Shown here: piece by piece, positions 1 through 10,027 of the stretch
Numbering within the stretch: the stretch's first letter is position 1
Layout of the letters: the number at the start of each line of letters is the position of its first letter
Assembly: GCA_030549495.1 (NCBI GenBank)
Contig: JAUIRK010000969.1
Span: forward strand, 763,501 to 827,500
Direction: 5' to 3'
From: Nectonema munidae
Taxonomy: Eukaryota; Nematomorpha; Nectonematoida; Nectonematidae
DNA: 64,000 bases
Program-made: the position numbers and the translations under genes
The notes under the pieces: model-generated
What the model was told of the DNA's origin: nothing
What the model saw: the letters and a program-made list of their open reading frames with translations, nothing else
Databases searched by the model: none

Positions 1-214
1 TAAGACTCCTTTTCAGCAGCATAGAATCAAATACAGAAGCCTTAGCAAATAAACATTAAACTCATCCATCGCATTGAAAAAAATATATATCTAACTTTTT
101 AAATAAATAAAACATTTTTATGTATTTGTGTATCAATTTTTTAATAGGGGCCATTACAAAAGTTTTTGAAACTTTGGTGGGCGTTGGTATCAAAGTTTGG
201 GAAACAGTGGTATA

Positions 215-500
215 ACAGCGTTTTTCAAACTTTTTCTGAGACCCATAGCAAGAAACACAGTTTGCATCGCGACCCATAATACTTAGGTGTAATAAGACAA
301 ACTCTGATCACTATGTTCATTTATTCAGCATCGACAATTCATATGTATATTTTTTTATGATCTGCACATCGCTTTATTTATTTGTATGAATAAAATATTA
401 ATACTTTTAGATTTTCTTCAATTTGCTCTCCCTTGATGTCCTTTCTTTTTTGTCACGACCCATTTTATTTTTCACGTGACCCACAGTTTGAATAACGCTG
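215..500. mobile_element. old hAT-type MITE
   Basis: The two ends are imperfect inverted repeats: the left begins CAGCGTTTTTCAAACTTTTT and the right, reverse-complemented, begins CAGCGTTATTCAAACTGTGG. CAGNG-type ends with a TCAAAC block are typical of hAT elements. The interior has no coding capacity. The 8 bases on each side (TGGTATAA and GTCTAAAT) match poorly, so the target duplication is decayed or the ends are slightly misplaced. The family call is inferred from termini only. Confidence 0.5.
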
Positions 501-659
501 GTCTAAATGATACTATATATCCATTAATAAAATTTAAATGATATAACCAACGAATAAATTAAAAAACTATATTTAAGTTTTTAAATGTATACATTATAAA
601 ATATTAAAACTTCTTATATAATAATCATTATACAAGAAGCCTTAAATGTTATTTTTTTA

Positions 660-1345
660 CTTAAACCCCATAGACGAATTCAAAATAAAAGTAGGATTAC
701 ACCAAGAATCGATGAAAGTCTAAATGATATAATCAAAGAAGACATAGATGAAGTTTTTTACACAGATGACATCATTTTAGTTGCAGAATCTTCTGAGTAA
801 TTAAAAATAAAATTTGCATATGGAAAAAAACTTTCGAGGAAAAGGGGTTAAGATTAAATATGAATAAAACTAAGTGGAAGAAAAATGGTGACTCATTTAA
901 GACAGAAAACGTAGCTTATAAGTTCGACCTTTGGGGAGTGTGCGGTAAAAGAGTTCAGCTAAATTCTATCTTGTTTTTTTGTAGTAAGTGGTTGCACAGC
1001 AGATGTTCTAAAATCAAAGGAAACTTATCTAAGATAAAAAATTTTAAGTGTATATGCTGCTCAACTTCTAAGTCTGTAGAAGGTATTGAAGAAATGGTAG
1101 AAATAAAAGAAGTATAAATTGAAAATGTTCATCAGTTCTGCTATTTAGGTGGAGTTTTAGATAGGACTTATGCGTAAAAAATTCAGTAGAGCATAGAATA
1201 AAAGTAGGATAGAAGATATTTAAATCTTTAAGCACTAGTCCATATTCTATATATCTTAAAGGTCATTTATAAAAAAGTTACATCATGTCAAGCTTAGTGT
1301 ATAGTGGTCAAAGTTGGGGTCTAAAAGAAGCTGAGAAAAATATAC
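660..1345 (+). pseudogene. 5'-truncated RTE-type LINE relic (RT C-terminal part)
   Basis: Broken translations match the C-terminal half of RTE-like LINE ORF2 in order. A VGLHQ-like remnant near 700 stands where VGVHQGSVLSP would be. A decayed stretch where YADD would lie follows (740-800). Then comes GLRLNMNKTK (about 847-876), and the zinc-finger-like segment GVCGK..LNSI..C.KWLH.RC.KIKG (about 935-1020). FCYLGGVLD follows at about 1135-1160. The Cys/His segment is the same type as CCVCGSRVVRNAIQC in the larger minus-strand copy at 10-13 kb. Only the finger section stays open (860-1117); the rest has many stops and frameshifts. It is an old, dead copy with no host function implied. Confidence 0.7.
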
Positions 1346-1351
1346 CATTTT

Positions 1352-1529
1352 TACTTTAAGTTTGTCCTTTTTCAATTTAGGTTTGTCCATTTTCCATTTT
1401 AAGTTCGTCCTTTTCCAATTTAAGTTCGTCCTTTTTCAATTTAAGTTCGTCCTTTTTCATTTTAAGTTCGCCCTTTTCTATTTTAAGATCGTCCTTTTTC
1501 ATTTTAAGTTTGTCCTTTTTAAAAAGCTC
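1352..1529. repeat. 20-bp minisatellite, about 9 units
   Basis: A unit close to TTTAAGTTCGTCCTTTTTCA is repeated about nine times with small changes (GTCC/GCCC, TTCAA/TTCAT). It opens a short spurious frame with an FKFVLF(Q/H) period, which is a consequence of the repeat and not a gene. The array lies directly after the RTE relic, so it may have grown from that element's 3' tail. Confidence 0.85.
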
Positions 1530-2869
1530 AAAAAGTCTGTTTTATAAACAGATTGACCTTGTTAGCTATATTTTGTAATGAAAAATTGGATTCGAACTTA
1601 AATTCTCCAGACAACATTTTTTGTAATTAATAAACAAAATATTTTTTTCTCGCTTGGAAACTGTGCTTTTCAGGGTCTACATGGCTTTTATCCATTCAGC
1701 TAATTTCAATTGTTACTTAGGGTCAAGGGAGTTTGACCACTTGATAGCCGCTGTGAACATTGTCCATATGGTGAATTTAAAAAGAGTCGCATGCTATTAA
1801 ACTCCGTTTTTGTTAAAAGTTCGAAAATGAAAGCTTCAAATTTTTTGAAACGAAACAAGTATGACCTCTTTAACCATCCTCACTTCATTTTTTATTCACA
1901 TGAATTACAACATTACTAAGAAACTTTTCCTTTGAAATAGTGTTTTGGCCAACTGACTATTCACACAAAAGCACAGTCAAATCATTTTTCATCTCATGAC
2001 AAAAACAAATTTTATGACATTATAAGTTAACAGTTCTATATATAGGTAAGTTCAAATAAAATAGAAGATTCAACCATATTCGCAAAACAAATGCGAAATT
2101 ACGGTGATAGCTTTTTTTGTTTGAAATATAATTCTAAATTATCTACGAAAAAAACTAAATCACGAAAAATCTGAAAGTTCGTAATGATTTCGATCTTTGG
2201 TATGTTTTATTTTATCGAACCTGCAAGTTTTAAATAAATTTATTAAGTTGAAGCGCATTACTTGAGTGATAGGATATTCCAATCAATAAGATTTTGTGAA
2301 TTATTTGTTAACCACAAACACTTGTAATATGATCCATAGCATATATTGTAAAAATGAGTGATATTAAATCTAATAAAACAAGATTAAATAGCAAATTACT
2401 TACTTAATTTATATAATATGAAATAGTGATAAAAGATTCCTGCTAAAAGACGACATAATTGAGAGCACTCTTTCTTACGTTGCAATATTTTTTTATTTGC
2501 AAAGTCTTTGAAAATATTTTCATTGTCAATAATTTTACAAATTATATTTTCTAGAGATAGATCTTAGAAGAATATAGAAAAGGCTTTAACAGTGACTGTC
2601 ACTGCCTGGGAGGACCTTAAGTGTGGAGCACAATGTGATAAAAAGTCAAATAGACTTAAAAGTTAAAACCGCCCCATTTAGGTCCTAAGGGCTTAGAAGG
2701 GCCTTAGGTTAAACCTTTCTCTCTCATACGCGCTCATTGTGGATTAATGGATTATATCTAATTAAACTATAGAAAAAAAAAGGAAGTAGAAATATTAAAA
2801 ACTATTTTGTATAAACATTTTGAAAATAGAGAACTATTTGGTTTAATTAGATTCATATTTGCAAAAAAA
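1530..2869. other. intergenic AT-rich DNA, no gene seen
   Basis: No reading frame with recognisable content. A short G/C-richer patch lies at about 2580-2720 (a TCACTGCCTGGGAGG-like stretch, then AGGTCCTAAGGGC) and may be a decayed repeat; I could not find its partner end. The 3' flank of the SART3-like gene falls here. I see no clear AATAAA on its strand within 150 bases of the stop. Confidence 0.5.
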
Positions 2870-5368
2870 TTAGTTTTTTTTTACAAGTGATCTAGGAATA
2901 AGCTCTATCCTTTGTCTTTCACTTGAGAAGTTTTTCCTGGCAGGATGATCGCCGAGTGCACTTTCTTTACTTGATGATGTGACTCTGGGATTTTTGGTCT
3001 TGGGGCAGCTTATCGCAACCTTGATACAATGATTGCGTATCGATTTGCTGTTATTAGCGAATAGAGATTTGGCTGCATCATTCTCATTCTCGAATTCAAC
3101 ATAAGCAATGCCCTTAGACTTTCCATTTGGAAAAGACACAATGCGAACAGCATTTACACTCAACTCACCGTCTAGAGAAAATAAACTCTTTAATTCAGTA
3201 TCTGTTGCGTCAAGAGGTAAATTTCTAATAAATAACTTCTTTCTTTCAAGATCTGTGGAGTACTTAAAGGAGCTTTTATTATTAACTCTTATATTATAAG
3301 GAGAAATATACAATGGCCGGTTCTTTAACAAACTCCTATCCATGCTTAAGGCTCTATCGCAGGAGGTAGAATCTTTGAACTGCAAATAACAAAATCCCGT
3401 TCTTAAGCCTCCATCTTTTTTCTTAATAGCAGAAAAAGTCTCAATTTCTCCAACATCAGCAAAAAATGCTCTTACATCATTCTCATTGACAGAGTGTGCT
3501 AAATTACTTAAAAAAACTGTCTTTGAAGCATCAAAGTTAATTTCATCTATTCTTTCTTTTATTTTAACTGATTCAAGGGATAAGTCTTTCTTTTGATTAC
3601 TTCCCGCTGTATCTAACTCTTTCTCTTCAACTAATTGTAGCATATTTGTCGATTTCTTTGAAGATAAAGAAATATCAATATTGTTATTTTTATTCCCATG
3701 CGAAAAGGTATCTTCTCCTTTCTTCTTTTTATCAGGTAAATCTGTTTTATACTGTTTATGCTTTAATCCTATTCTTTTAACTTCATGCTTTAAGTAGTTA
3801 TTACTATATAGGGAAAGAAGTAAAAATTTGTCTTGTAAGCATGAATTGTATTCTAATGCATTCCATTCCGATATATTAGAAAACTCACGTTCAAATTCTA
3901 CCCAGTCATTGATAATGTATTGGTTAGTAGGATGAAGTTTTAAGGCTTGGGAAAGAACGTCTCTACAATTTTGTAAACTTCCGTGCAATCTCTCGCATGC
4001 TGCATATTTGAGAAATAGGTTGGCATTGAACCGACCTTTATCATTGATTAGCTTTTGCCATACTGTACGAGATTCTTCCATATTTTTGATGAAAAATGCA
4101 AAGACTTGAGCATGGAAAATTCTGAATGGTACTGTCATTTGCTGGTATGGCTCAAGGTATGCGATTCCCCTCAAAAATTCGCTTTTCACGTAGTCCGTTT
4201 CATCAGCGCTACACGTCGGATAAAATCGCTTATTTATTCGTATTAAACATTCTAAATATCTAGTCCAGAGAGAAACAGAAGAAAAATCTTGCTCACATTG
4301 CAAACTTTCTTCAAAAACTTTTTTAAGCAATTCTCTAGCTTCATGAACATCATTTATATTGATAAGGCTCTCTTCTACCACGATTAAATGCTTCATCCAT
4401 AAAGCTAAGGACCATGGGCAATTGCGCAGAGCTCTTCGAAATACTTTTACAAGCAAAGAAACGTCAAAGGACAATTTTTCACTTTTCATAAAGGCAGTAT
4501 AATGGAGCCAAACATCCTGATCCAAGCAATTGTCAGAGACAGCTCGTTCATACAGGCATTGAACTAATGTGAAAGTATCAAAGGCGTCTAACTTTGGCTC
4601 TTTTAAAACATGATCAATGTAATATAAGTAAGTTTGCCTAGAAGACTTATTGGCAAATTTAATCAGTTTTCTTTCAAAATGATCATATTCTTCAATGATA
4701 TTCTCAATATTTGAATGCTTTTCTTTTATAATTAACACGTCTTTTTCTTTAGGCTTTTGTGACATTATTTGAAGGTAATTATTAAAAGCTTCTAGCAGCA
4801 AAGATGTGCTTTTAAGGGGAATTTTTAAACAGTTTTGAAATATTGTAAAAATAAATTCTTCTTGTGTTTTAATAAGTTCAGAATCTCTTAAATTTTGCAA
4901 AATCACCATTTCATATTCAATGTAAAAGATCCAAATAATGTGGCCTAAAACGAAATGTCTGCTGCATGCATAAAGAGCTCGATTAAGCAAAGTTCTCGTT
5001 AAAATTACATCATTTTTAAAAATGAGAGATGAATATTGAAGATATTTCAGCCATAAAACAGGTGACAAATAATCATCAACGCTCTTTTCAAATAAGTCAA
5101 TTATGAAATTTTGGTCAGAATTAAAGGAAATCTCATCTTCGATCCAATCTAGCCAAAGATCTTGAGTAAGTGGGTAAACTTTTTGCATTGTTTCCCGTAT
5201 TGAGCGCAACATATTTTTGTTATCCTTGTTTAGAGTATTCATTTCGTTTCTTAGCATCTTTATTAAATCCTGGTACTGTTGGTAATTATAGGGATCATCT
5301 TTAATTGCTTGAAATAAACTAACTACATCTTCATTCACACAATTAGGGTTTTCCTTATCAATTTCCAT
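2870..5368 (-). CDS. SART3: SART3-like U4/U6 snRNP recycling factor
   Basis: 832 codons in one uninterrupted exon; human SART3 is 963. The N-terminal two-thirds (about residues 70-530) is helical HAT (half-a-TPR) repeat with recurring LW..YL.., VWLHYTAF and LFLKYA patterns. A basic Lys-rich linker (PDKKKKGED, about 550) may serve as nuclear localisation signal. RRM1 spans about 616-691 (RNP2 VFLSNL, RNP1-like RTGFCYLQF) and RRM2 about 709-790 (RNP2 LFIRNL, RNP1-like KGIAYVEF). The extreme C-terminus ends in ELIPRSLVKK, the Lsm-interaction motif shared by SART3 and yeast Prp24. In known orthologues the HAT region binds spliceosome partners and USP4/USP15, while the RRMs and C-terminus help re-anneal U4 with U6 snRNA in the nucleus. 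The ATG at 5366-5368 is followed by a typical acidic N-terminus. The absence of introns is notable. I see no break. Confidence 0.93.
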   Translation of the reverse strand: MEIDKENPNCVNEDVVSLFQAIKDDPYNYQQYQDLIKMLRNEMNTLNKDNKNMLRSIRETMQKVYPLTQDLWLDWIEDEISFNSDQNFIIDLFEKSVDDYLSPVLWLKYLQYSSLIFKNDVILTRTLLNRALYACSRHFVLGHIIWIFYIEYEMVILQNLRDSELIKTQEEFIFTIFQNCLKIPLKSTSLLLEAFNNYLQIMSQKPKEKDVLIIKEKHSNIENIIEEYDHFERKLIKFANKSSRQTYLYYIDHVLKEPKLDAFDTFTLVQCLYERAVSDNCLDQDVWLHYTAFMKSEKLSFDVSLLVKVFRRALRNCPWSLALWMKHLIVVEESLININDVHEARELLKKVFEESLQCEQDFSSVSLWTRYLECLIRINKRFYPTCSADETDYVKSEFLRGIAYLEPYQQMTVPFRIFHAQVFAFFIKNMEESRTVWQKLINDKGRFNANLFLKYAACERLHGSLQNCRDVLSQALKLHPTNQYIINDWVEFEREFSNISEWNALEYNSCLQDKFLLLSLYSNNYLKHEVKRIGLKHKQYKTDLPDKKKKGEDTFSHGNKNNNIDISLSSKKSTNMLQLVEEKELDTAGSNQKKDLSLESVKIKERIDEINFDASKTVFLSNLAHSVNENDVRAFFADVGEIETFSAIKKKDGGLRTGFCYLQFKDSTSCDRALSMDRSLLKNRPLYISPYNIRVNNKSSFKYSTDLERKKLFIRNLPLDATDTELKSLFSLDGELSVNAVRIVSFPNGKSKGIAYVEFENENDAAKSLFANNSKSIRNHCIKVAISCPKTKNPRVTSSSKESALGDHPARKNFSSERQRIELIPRSLVKKN

Positions 5369-5442
5369 GTTTAAAATCTAGGTGAGAATAAATGTAAATG
5401 TAATAATGCAGATCAATAGTCAAATTTTGTATTTCCACAATT

Positions 5443-6390
5443 AATAAGTATGATGAATTTTGCTATGAAAAACTTTTAAGTAATAATGTATTTTCATTAG
5501 GTCCGTAGGGCAATGTCCTTTAATGGGATGTATTTATCTAAAATAATGAATTGTATTCATTTTTTACAGTTTTGGTGTATATATTGTTTATAATATTTTA
5601 AGCATATAAAAAATTTTAATCTTAAAAAGTATTTAGTTGAGGAAAAAATTTAAAAAATATACAGTTTATTGTTTTGTTGAAGTTTTGAAAAAATATTTAA
5701 AATTATCTTCAATAATGATTATTAAAAGTTGAAAAGATGATTGATTTGTGAAAAATGGGATTTAAACATAAAAATATATTTTAAGAAAATTATATTTTTT
5801 AAAAATATAAATTTTTAATTTTAATTTTTTTTATATTATATTTAATAAAGTTCATTTTGTATGCATTTAACACTCAACCAAGTTTAAATAAGTATGATGA
5901 ATTTTTGACTTCTATTGAAAAACGTTTATAAGTCAATAATGTAAATTTTCCATTAGGTCACGTAGGGCAATGTCCCTTTAATGGGATGCTATTTTAATCT
6001 AAAATAATGAATTGTATTCATTTTTTACAGTTTTGGTGTATATATTGTTTTTATAATATTTTAAGCATATAAAAAATTTTAATCTTAAAAAGTATTTCAG
6101 TTGAGGAAAAAATTTAAAAAATACTACAGTTTATTGTTTTTGTTGAAGTTTTGAAAAAAACAATATTTTTTATACTTTAAAATTATCTTCAATAATGATT
6201 ATTAAAAGTTGAAAAGATGATTGACCTTTTGTCCGAAAAATGGGACATTTGCTAAAACATAAAAAATATATTTATAAGTAAAATTATACGTATATTTTTT
6301 TATAAATAAAATATAAATTATTTTATATTTATAACATCTTTTTTCTTATATTATATTTATATAAAAACATTTTTATCTGAATTAACTTAA
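5443..6390. repeat. direct duplication, about 444-bp period, 5' copy deletion-riddled
   Basis: Copy 1 (5443-5886) and copy 2 (5887 to about 6390) align throughout. Both contain CGTAGGGCAATGTCC, then ATGAATTGTATTCATTTTTT and GTTGAAAAGATGATTGA. Wherever I aligned them, copy 1 differs from copy 2 almost only by missing bases, often in homopolymers, with hardly any substitutions. That pattern is unusual for natural divergence and resembles an uncorrected long-read overlap. No coding content. Confidence 0.85.
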
Positions 6391-6469
6391 ATCAAAATTA
6401 GATAAAAATGTATAAGCTTCGAACATATTTAGCCTTTTTGAATAAGAATTTTTTAATTTGGTATTTTGA

Positions 6470-7400
6470 TTAACATTTATCTATAGATGAAATGGTGATC
6501 AGATATTAGGGAATGCATTCCCAAAAATGTATATGAAAGGCTAACTAAAATTTGGTTACAAATTTTGGTGTTTTTGCAATTGAAAACGATACTTATACAA
6601 TTTTTACTGAGTTTAATGATTTTGATCTTCTCGGAGTAAGAGTTATAAAACATTTGATATCTGTTATACATAAAGATGCATGTACAAATTATGAAATATT
6701 CTTTCATAATTTTTTTCACGAGCATAGAAATTATAGAACTTTTGAGCGATAGAAATATAAGCCAACAGGTAAAATCGTACTAAAAACGGTCACTTATTTT
6801 TTCTAAATAAATGAAGAAAAAAACAAGAGGTTTTCTTGATTATAGATTTGATCATACAAACAGAACTTGTATAGTAAAATTGAATTATAATACTCATGCG
6901 TCTATTGCTATAAACTACAGAAGCGTTTTTGCAATGGGTAATGCAATTCGTATAATTGAAAAAAGACAAACGTTCAAATTCCGAAAGTTGTATATGAATA
7001 TAATACTTACATGGGAGACTTTGATTTACGTGATAAGCAAGTTTCTTTATAAAGAACAAGAATTAGAGAAAAACTATGGTTTCCTATTTTCACACAAATA
7101 CTGGATATCGTTGTAATAAATTGCTTGAAACTCAACAATCTTCTAAATGTAGAAAACCAAATAACTTTACTAGGAACAAGAATTACTTTAGCTCTCATTT
7201 CAAAAGTTTTCATGTCCAATCACAAAAGACCTGGTCCACAGAGATCAAAGCTTTTGAAAGGAAGAGTCAGTGAAGATTTGAAGTATGATAAAGAAAATTA
7301 TTTCGTAAAGGTAATACAAACTCAAAGACGCTGTACGAAAAATCCGCAGGAGATGTGAGATTCCTCTTCAGGATCTGTGCTTTAAAAACTTCCATAAAAA
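6470..7400 (+). pseudogene. piggyBac-type transposase relic (PGBD-like)
   Basis: Consecutive translated blocks follow the piggyBac DDE transposase in order. SIDEMVIRY at 6479-6505 carries the first catalytic Asp. VTNFGVFAIEN (6553-6585) corresponds to the usual KWGYK.WVLA block, and YEIFFHNFF (about 6690-6715) to the FFDNFFTS block. GFLDYRFDHTN (about 6826-6858) is followed by YMGDFDLRDKQVSLY (about 7007-7050), matching YMGGVD..DQ.VS.Y with the late Asp. The Cys-rich tail begins RRCTKNPQ (about 7325). Blocks sit in different frames, and internal stops are present (one right after MVIRY). The element is dead; its TTAA-bounded ends were not located. Confidence 0.8.
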
Positions 7401-8455
7401 AATTAATTGTAAACATTTTTCAATAAAGTTTTTAAATTTTTTATTTTTACTGGTGTTGTCCAACGTCCCAAAAATAAGAGGGCTTTTTTCACCTACAACG
7501 AATTATTTATTTTTATTCTATCAATATATTGTCTAAATTAAAAATCATATAAAGTATTTTCCTAAAAAAGATTATGAGAATTATGGTCTTTATCTTGTAC
7601 TAATAAATTTTTGATAATATATAATTTTCATTTAATGATGAAAATATTTTGTGTAATATATTTTTTATTATAATTCAGAAATTAAAGAATATAAAAGGCA
7701 TGATTATTAAAATTATAATTATAGTCCAATTAAGGAACATTATTCTCTCCTTGGATGCAATAACAATAACTAAAAAAAGGTCAATTTATTTTATATCTTT
7801 TTAGGCCAGTTTCTGTCGTTCTTGTAAGAAGAAAACATTCCAGGTAAAAATGAAATCTGTTTTACTAATTTAAAAAACCCATCAAAATATAATGGTTTGA
7901 GTTACTATAACTTTATTAAATTATACATGAAAGAATAAAATTAAGAGAGCTTGTACATGAAATGAGCGAAAACATACCTATATTTTATATAGCAGAGAAA
8001 GATATTGAAAACTTCTTTTGCCATATCGATCATTCTAGCATGTTTTAGCTGGCATAAAACATGAAACCAAATGAACTAACTGACTATCTAATAAACTAGC
8101 TAAATAAATTATCCTATAACTCTCTAACTAGACGATTAATAAAATTAACAAACTAATGAATCACATAACTGTTGACATATTTGCATTTTGATATTTAGAC
8201 GTATACGAGTGTGAAGCATACGGTATTTTGTCTACTGATATACATAGATTTAGCGAGGAAAACACTTATAGATTGCCGCATTCTTCTGAAACATTTGGCT
8301 TACAATTCATACAATTCCGACTCATCTATTTAAGAAACATTCTCATAACATTCCAAATTTTAATTTTTTGAAATAAGAAATATAGAAGAAAAAACTTATC
8401 CCATAAATGAAATCTTGTCTTTAGTCTATTGTTAACTTTCCAGTTTGTAACCTTT
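7400..8455. other. AT-rich spacer, nothing recognised
   Basis: No coding frame, RNA gene or inverted repeat that I can support. The piggyBac relic's 3' untranslated part may extend into the first 100 bases. Confidence 0.4.
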
Positions 8456-8848
8456 GTTCTAAGTGTTAATAAAATTCTCTTTGTTCCCAGGGTCTTCTTA
8501 ACAAGTTCAATAGTTAATCGAGCAAATTATTATTTTAAATGGCGAGTAATATAGTACATGATTTTTGTTTAAACCTAATTTTATATAAATATCAAGTTTC
8601 AAAAAATGTTAGTTCCTAAAAATCTAACGAGAATAGCGTTTCTTAGCTCTAATGTTCTAAGTGTTAATAAAATTCTATTTGTTCCCAGGGTCTTCTTAAC
8701 AAGTTCAATAGTTAATCGAGCAAATTATTATTTTAAATGGTGAGTATAGTACATGATTTTTGTTTGAACCTAATTTTATATAAATATCAAGTTTCAAAAA
8801 ATGTTAGTTCCTAAAAATCTAACGAGAATAGCGTTTCTTAGCTCTAAT
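8456..8848. repeat. 198-bp tandem duplication
   Basis: Two adjacent copies, 8456-8653 and 8654-8848, both start GTTCTAAGTGTTAATAAAAT and end GCGTTTCTTAGCTCTAAT. They differ by a handful of substitutions and one 3-bp gap, so this is a young duplication of non-coding DNA. The mix of substitutions and indels is normal, unlike the 5.4-6.4 kb pair. Confidence 0.9.
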
Positions 8849-10020
8849 TTACAAATTTTCAAACTATATCTGAATAAAGATAATAAAAGAATAAAAGCCA
8901 AACTTTTTTCTTTCACAAATTATGTCAACCAAAAATAGGGGGAGGGAAAGAGGTTCACGATAGTTAATATTTAACGCTATTTAAGGCAGGCTTTAAAAAT
9001 AAGAAAAACTGGTAGCAGCAGAATCTGCCCCTCCCTCTTAAAATTTGAGGGAAAAGTTTTTTTGAACGACGATAAACAATTTTAGAGACCAATTATGTTG
9101 AAAATCAATTAAGAATGACAGCATCTGTCAAAAAAATTGAAAATTATTATGTAAAACAAATATACACTAGAGATTTTAAGTATGCTCAATCGATTGCTTA
9201 AACTTGATTTATACAAAAAGAGACCAATTATGCAGAAAATCACAAAAATCAAAATGAGTGATAAGATACGCATACAATACCCTATTTGAGAATGCCGAAT
9301 GGTTGGTCTTCCTACAAAAAGAAATTAATTATACACATAATTTGTAGTCATGGAAAAATTTATTTGAAATTCAATGGAAAAAAATTTTGAACAGGAAAGA
9401 AAACATGCAATTTCTCTACAGCGGTGACAACAAAGAACAACTATTGATGATGAGGGCAAAATCTTGTTTGACTTTATTACATTATATGTTCATATATAAT
9501 ACATCATCATAGCATATGCTATCGGTTTCTATTTTTGTTCAACAATTAGATGAAATAATCATCAATTTTCGTAACAATTTGATACAAATTGATGAGCTGT
9601 TGATTTGTTCATGTTATTTCATTTTGCCATTGTCATTCATTACACTTTCAAACAAGATTATCACCTTTCCAGTTTCTAACATTTTCTCACTTATAGCCTT
9701 ATTTTCAAAAGTTTATCTTTTGCATACCTTTATAGTTTATTCTTTGAAGTTTAAAAACCTTTTTTTTTGGTTTTTTTTATGTAAAAAATTTAAACACCTT
9801 CTGGTAAAAACCAGAAGAAAATAAAGAGTGAAGGGTTTTTACATGAATTATTATCCATCCAAGTGCTTCAATGTTCTACTAACATATTTCAGTTGTTTGA
9901 TGATAGAAAAATTTTCGATTCAGAATTTTCATTAAGTGAAAGTGGTTCTAACTCTATTTACAGATTTTTTCTCATCTCAGAAAAGTATACAGAAGATCCA
10001 ACATTTGCCGAAGGTTAAAA
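8849..10020. other. AT-rich spacer, no gene recognised
   Basis: Contains one open stretch (9516-9824, plus strand) made of hydrophobic, T-rich codons with no recognisable motif, most likely spurious. No element ends recognised. Confidence 0.4.
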
Positions 10021-10027
10021 AACACTT

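Noticed and set aside
62-277. 71-codon open stretch, minus strand
   Set aside because: It overlaps the end of a hAT MITE and has no recognisable motif.
1362-1547. FKFVLF repeat protein
   Set aside because: The frame is only the translation of the 20-bp minisatellite.
7740-8000. possible CYS-rich peptide (SFCRSCKKKTF)
   Set aside because: Too short, one Cys pair only, surrounded by stops; it may belong to piggyBac debris but cannot be shown.
9516-9824. 102-codon hydrophobic frame
   Set aside because: Composition follows the T-rich DNA; no membrane-protein pattern beyond that.
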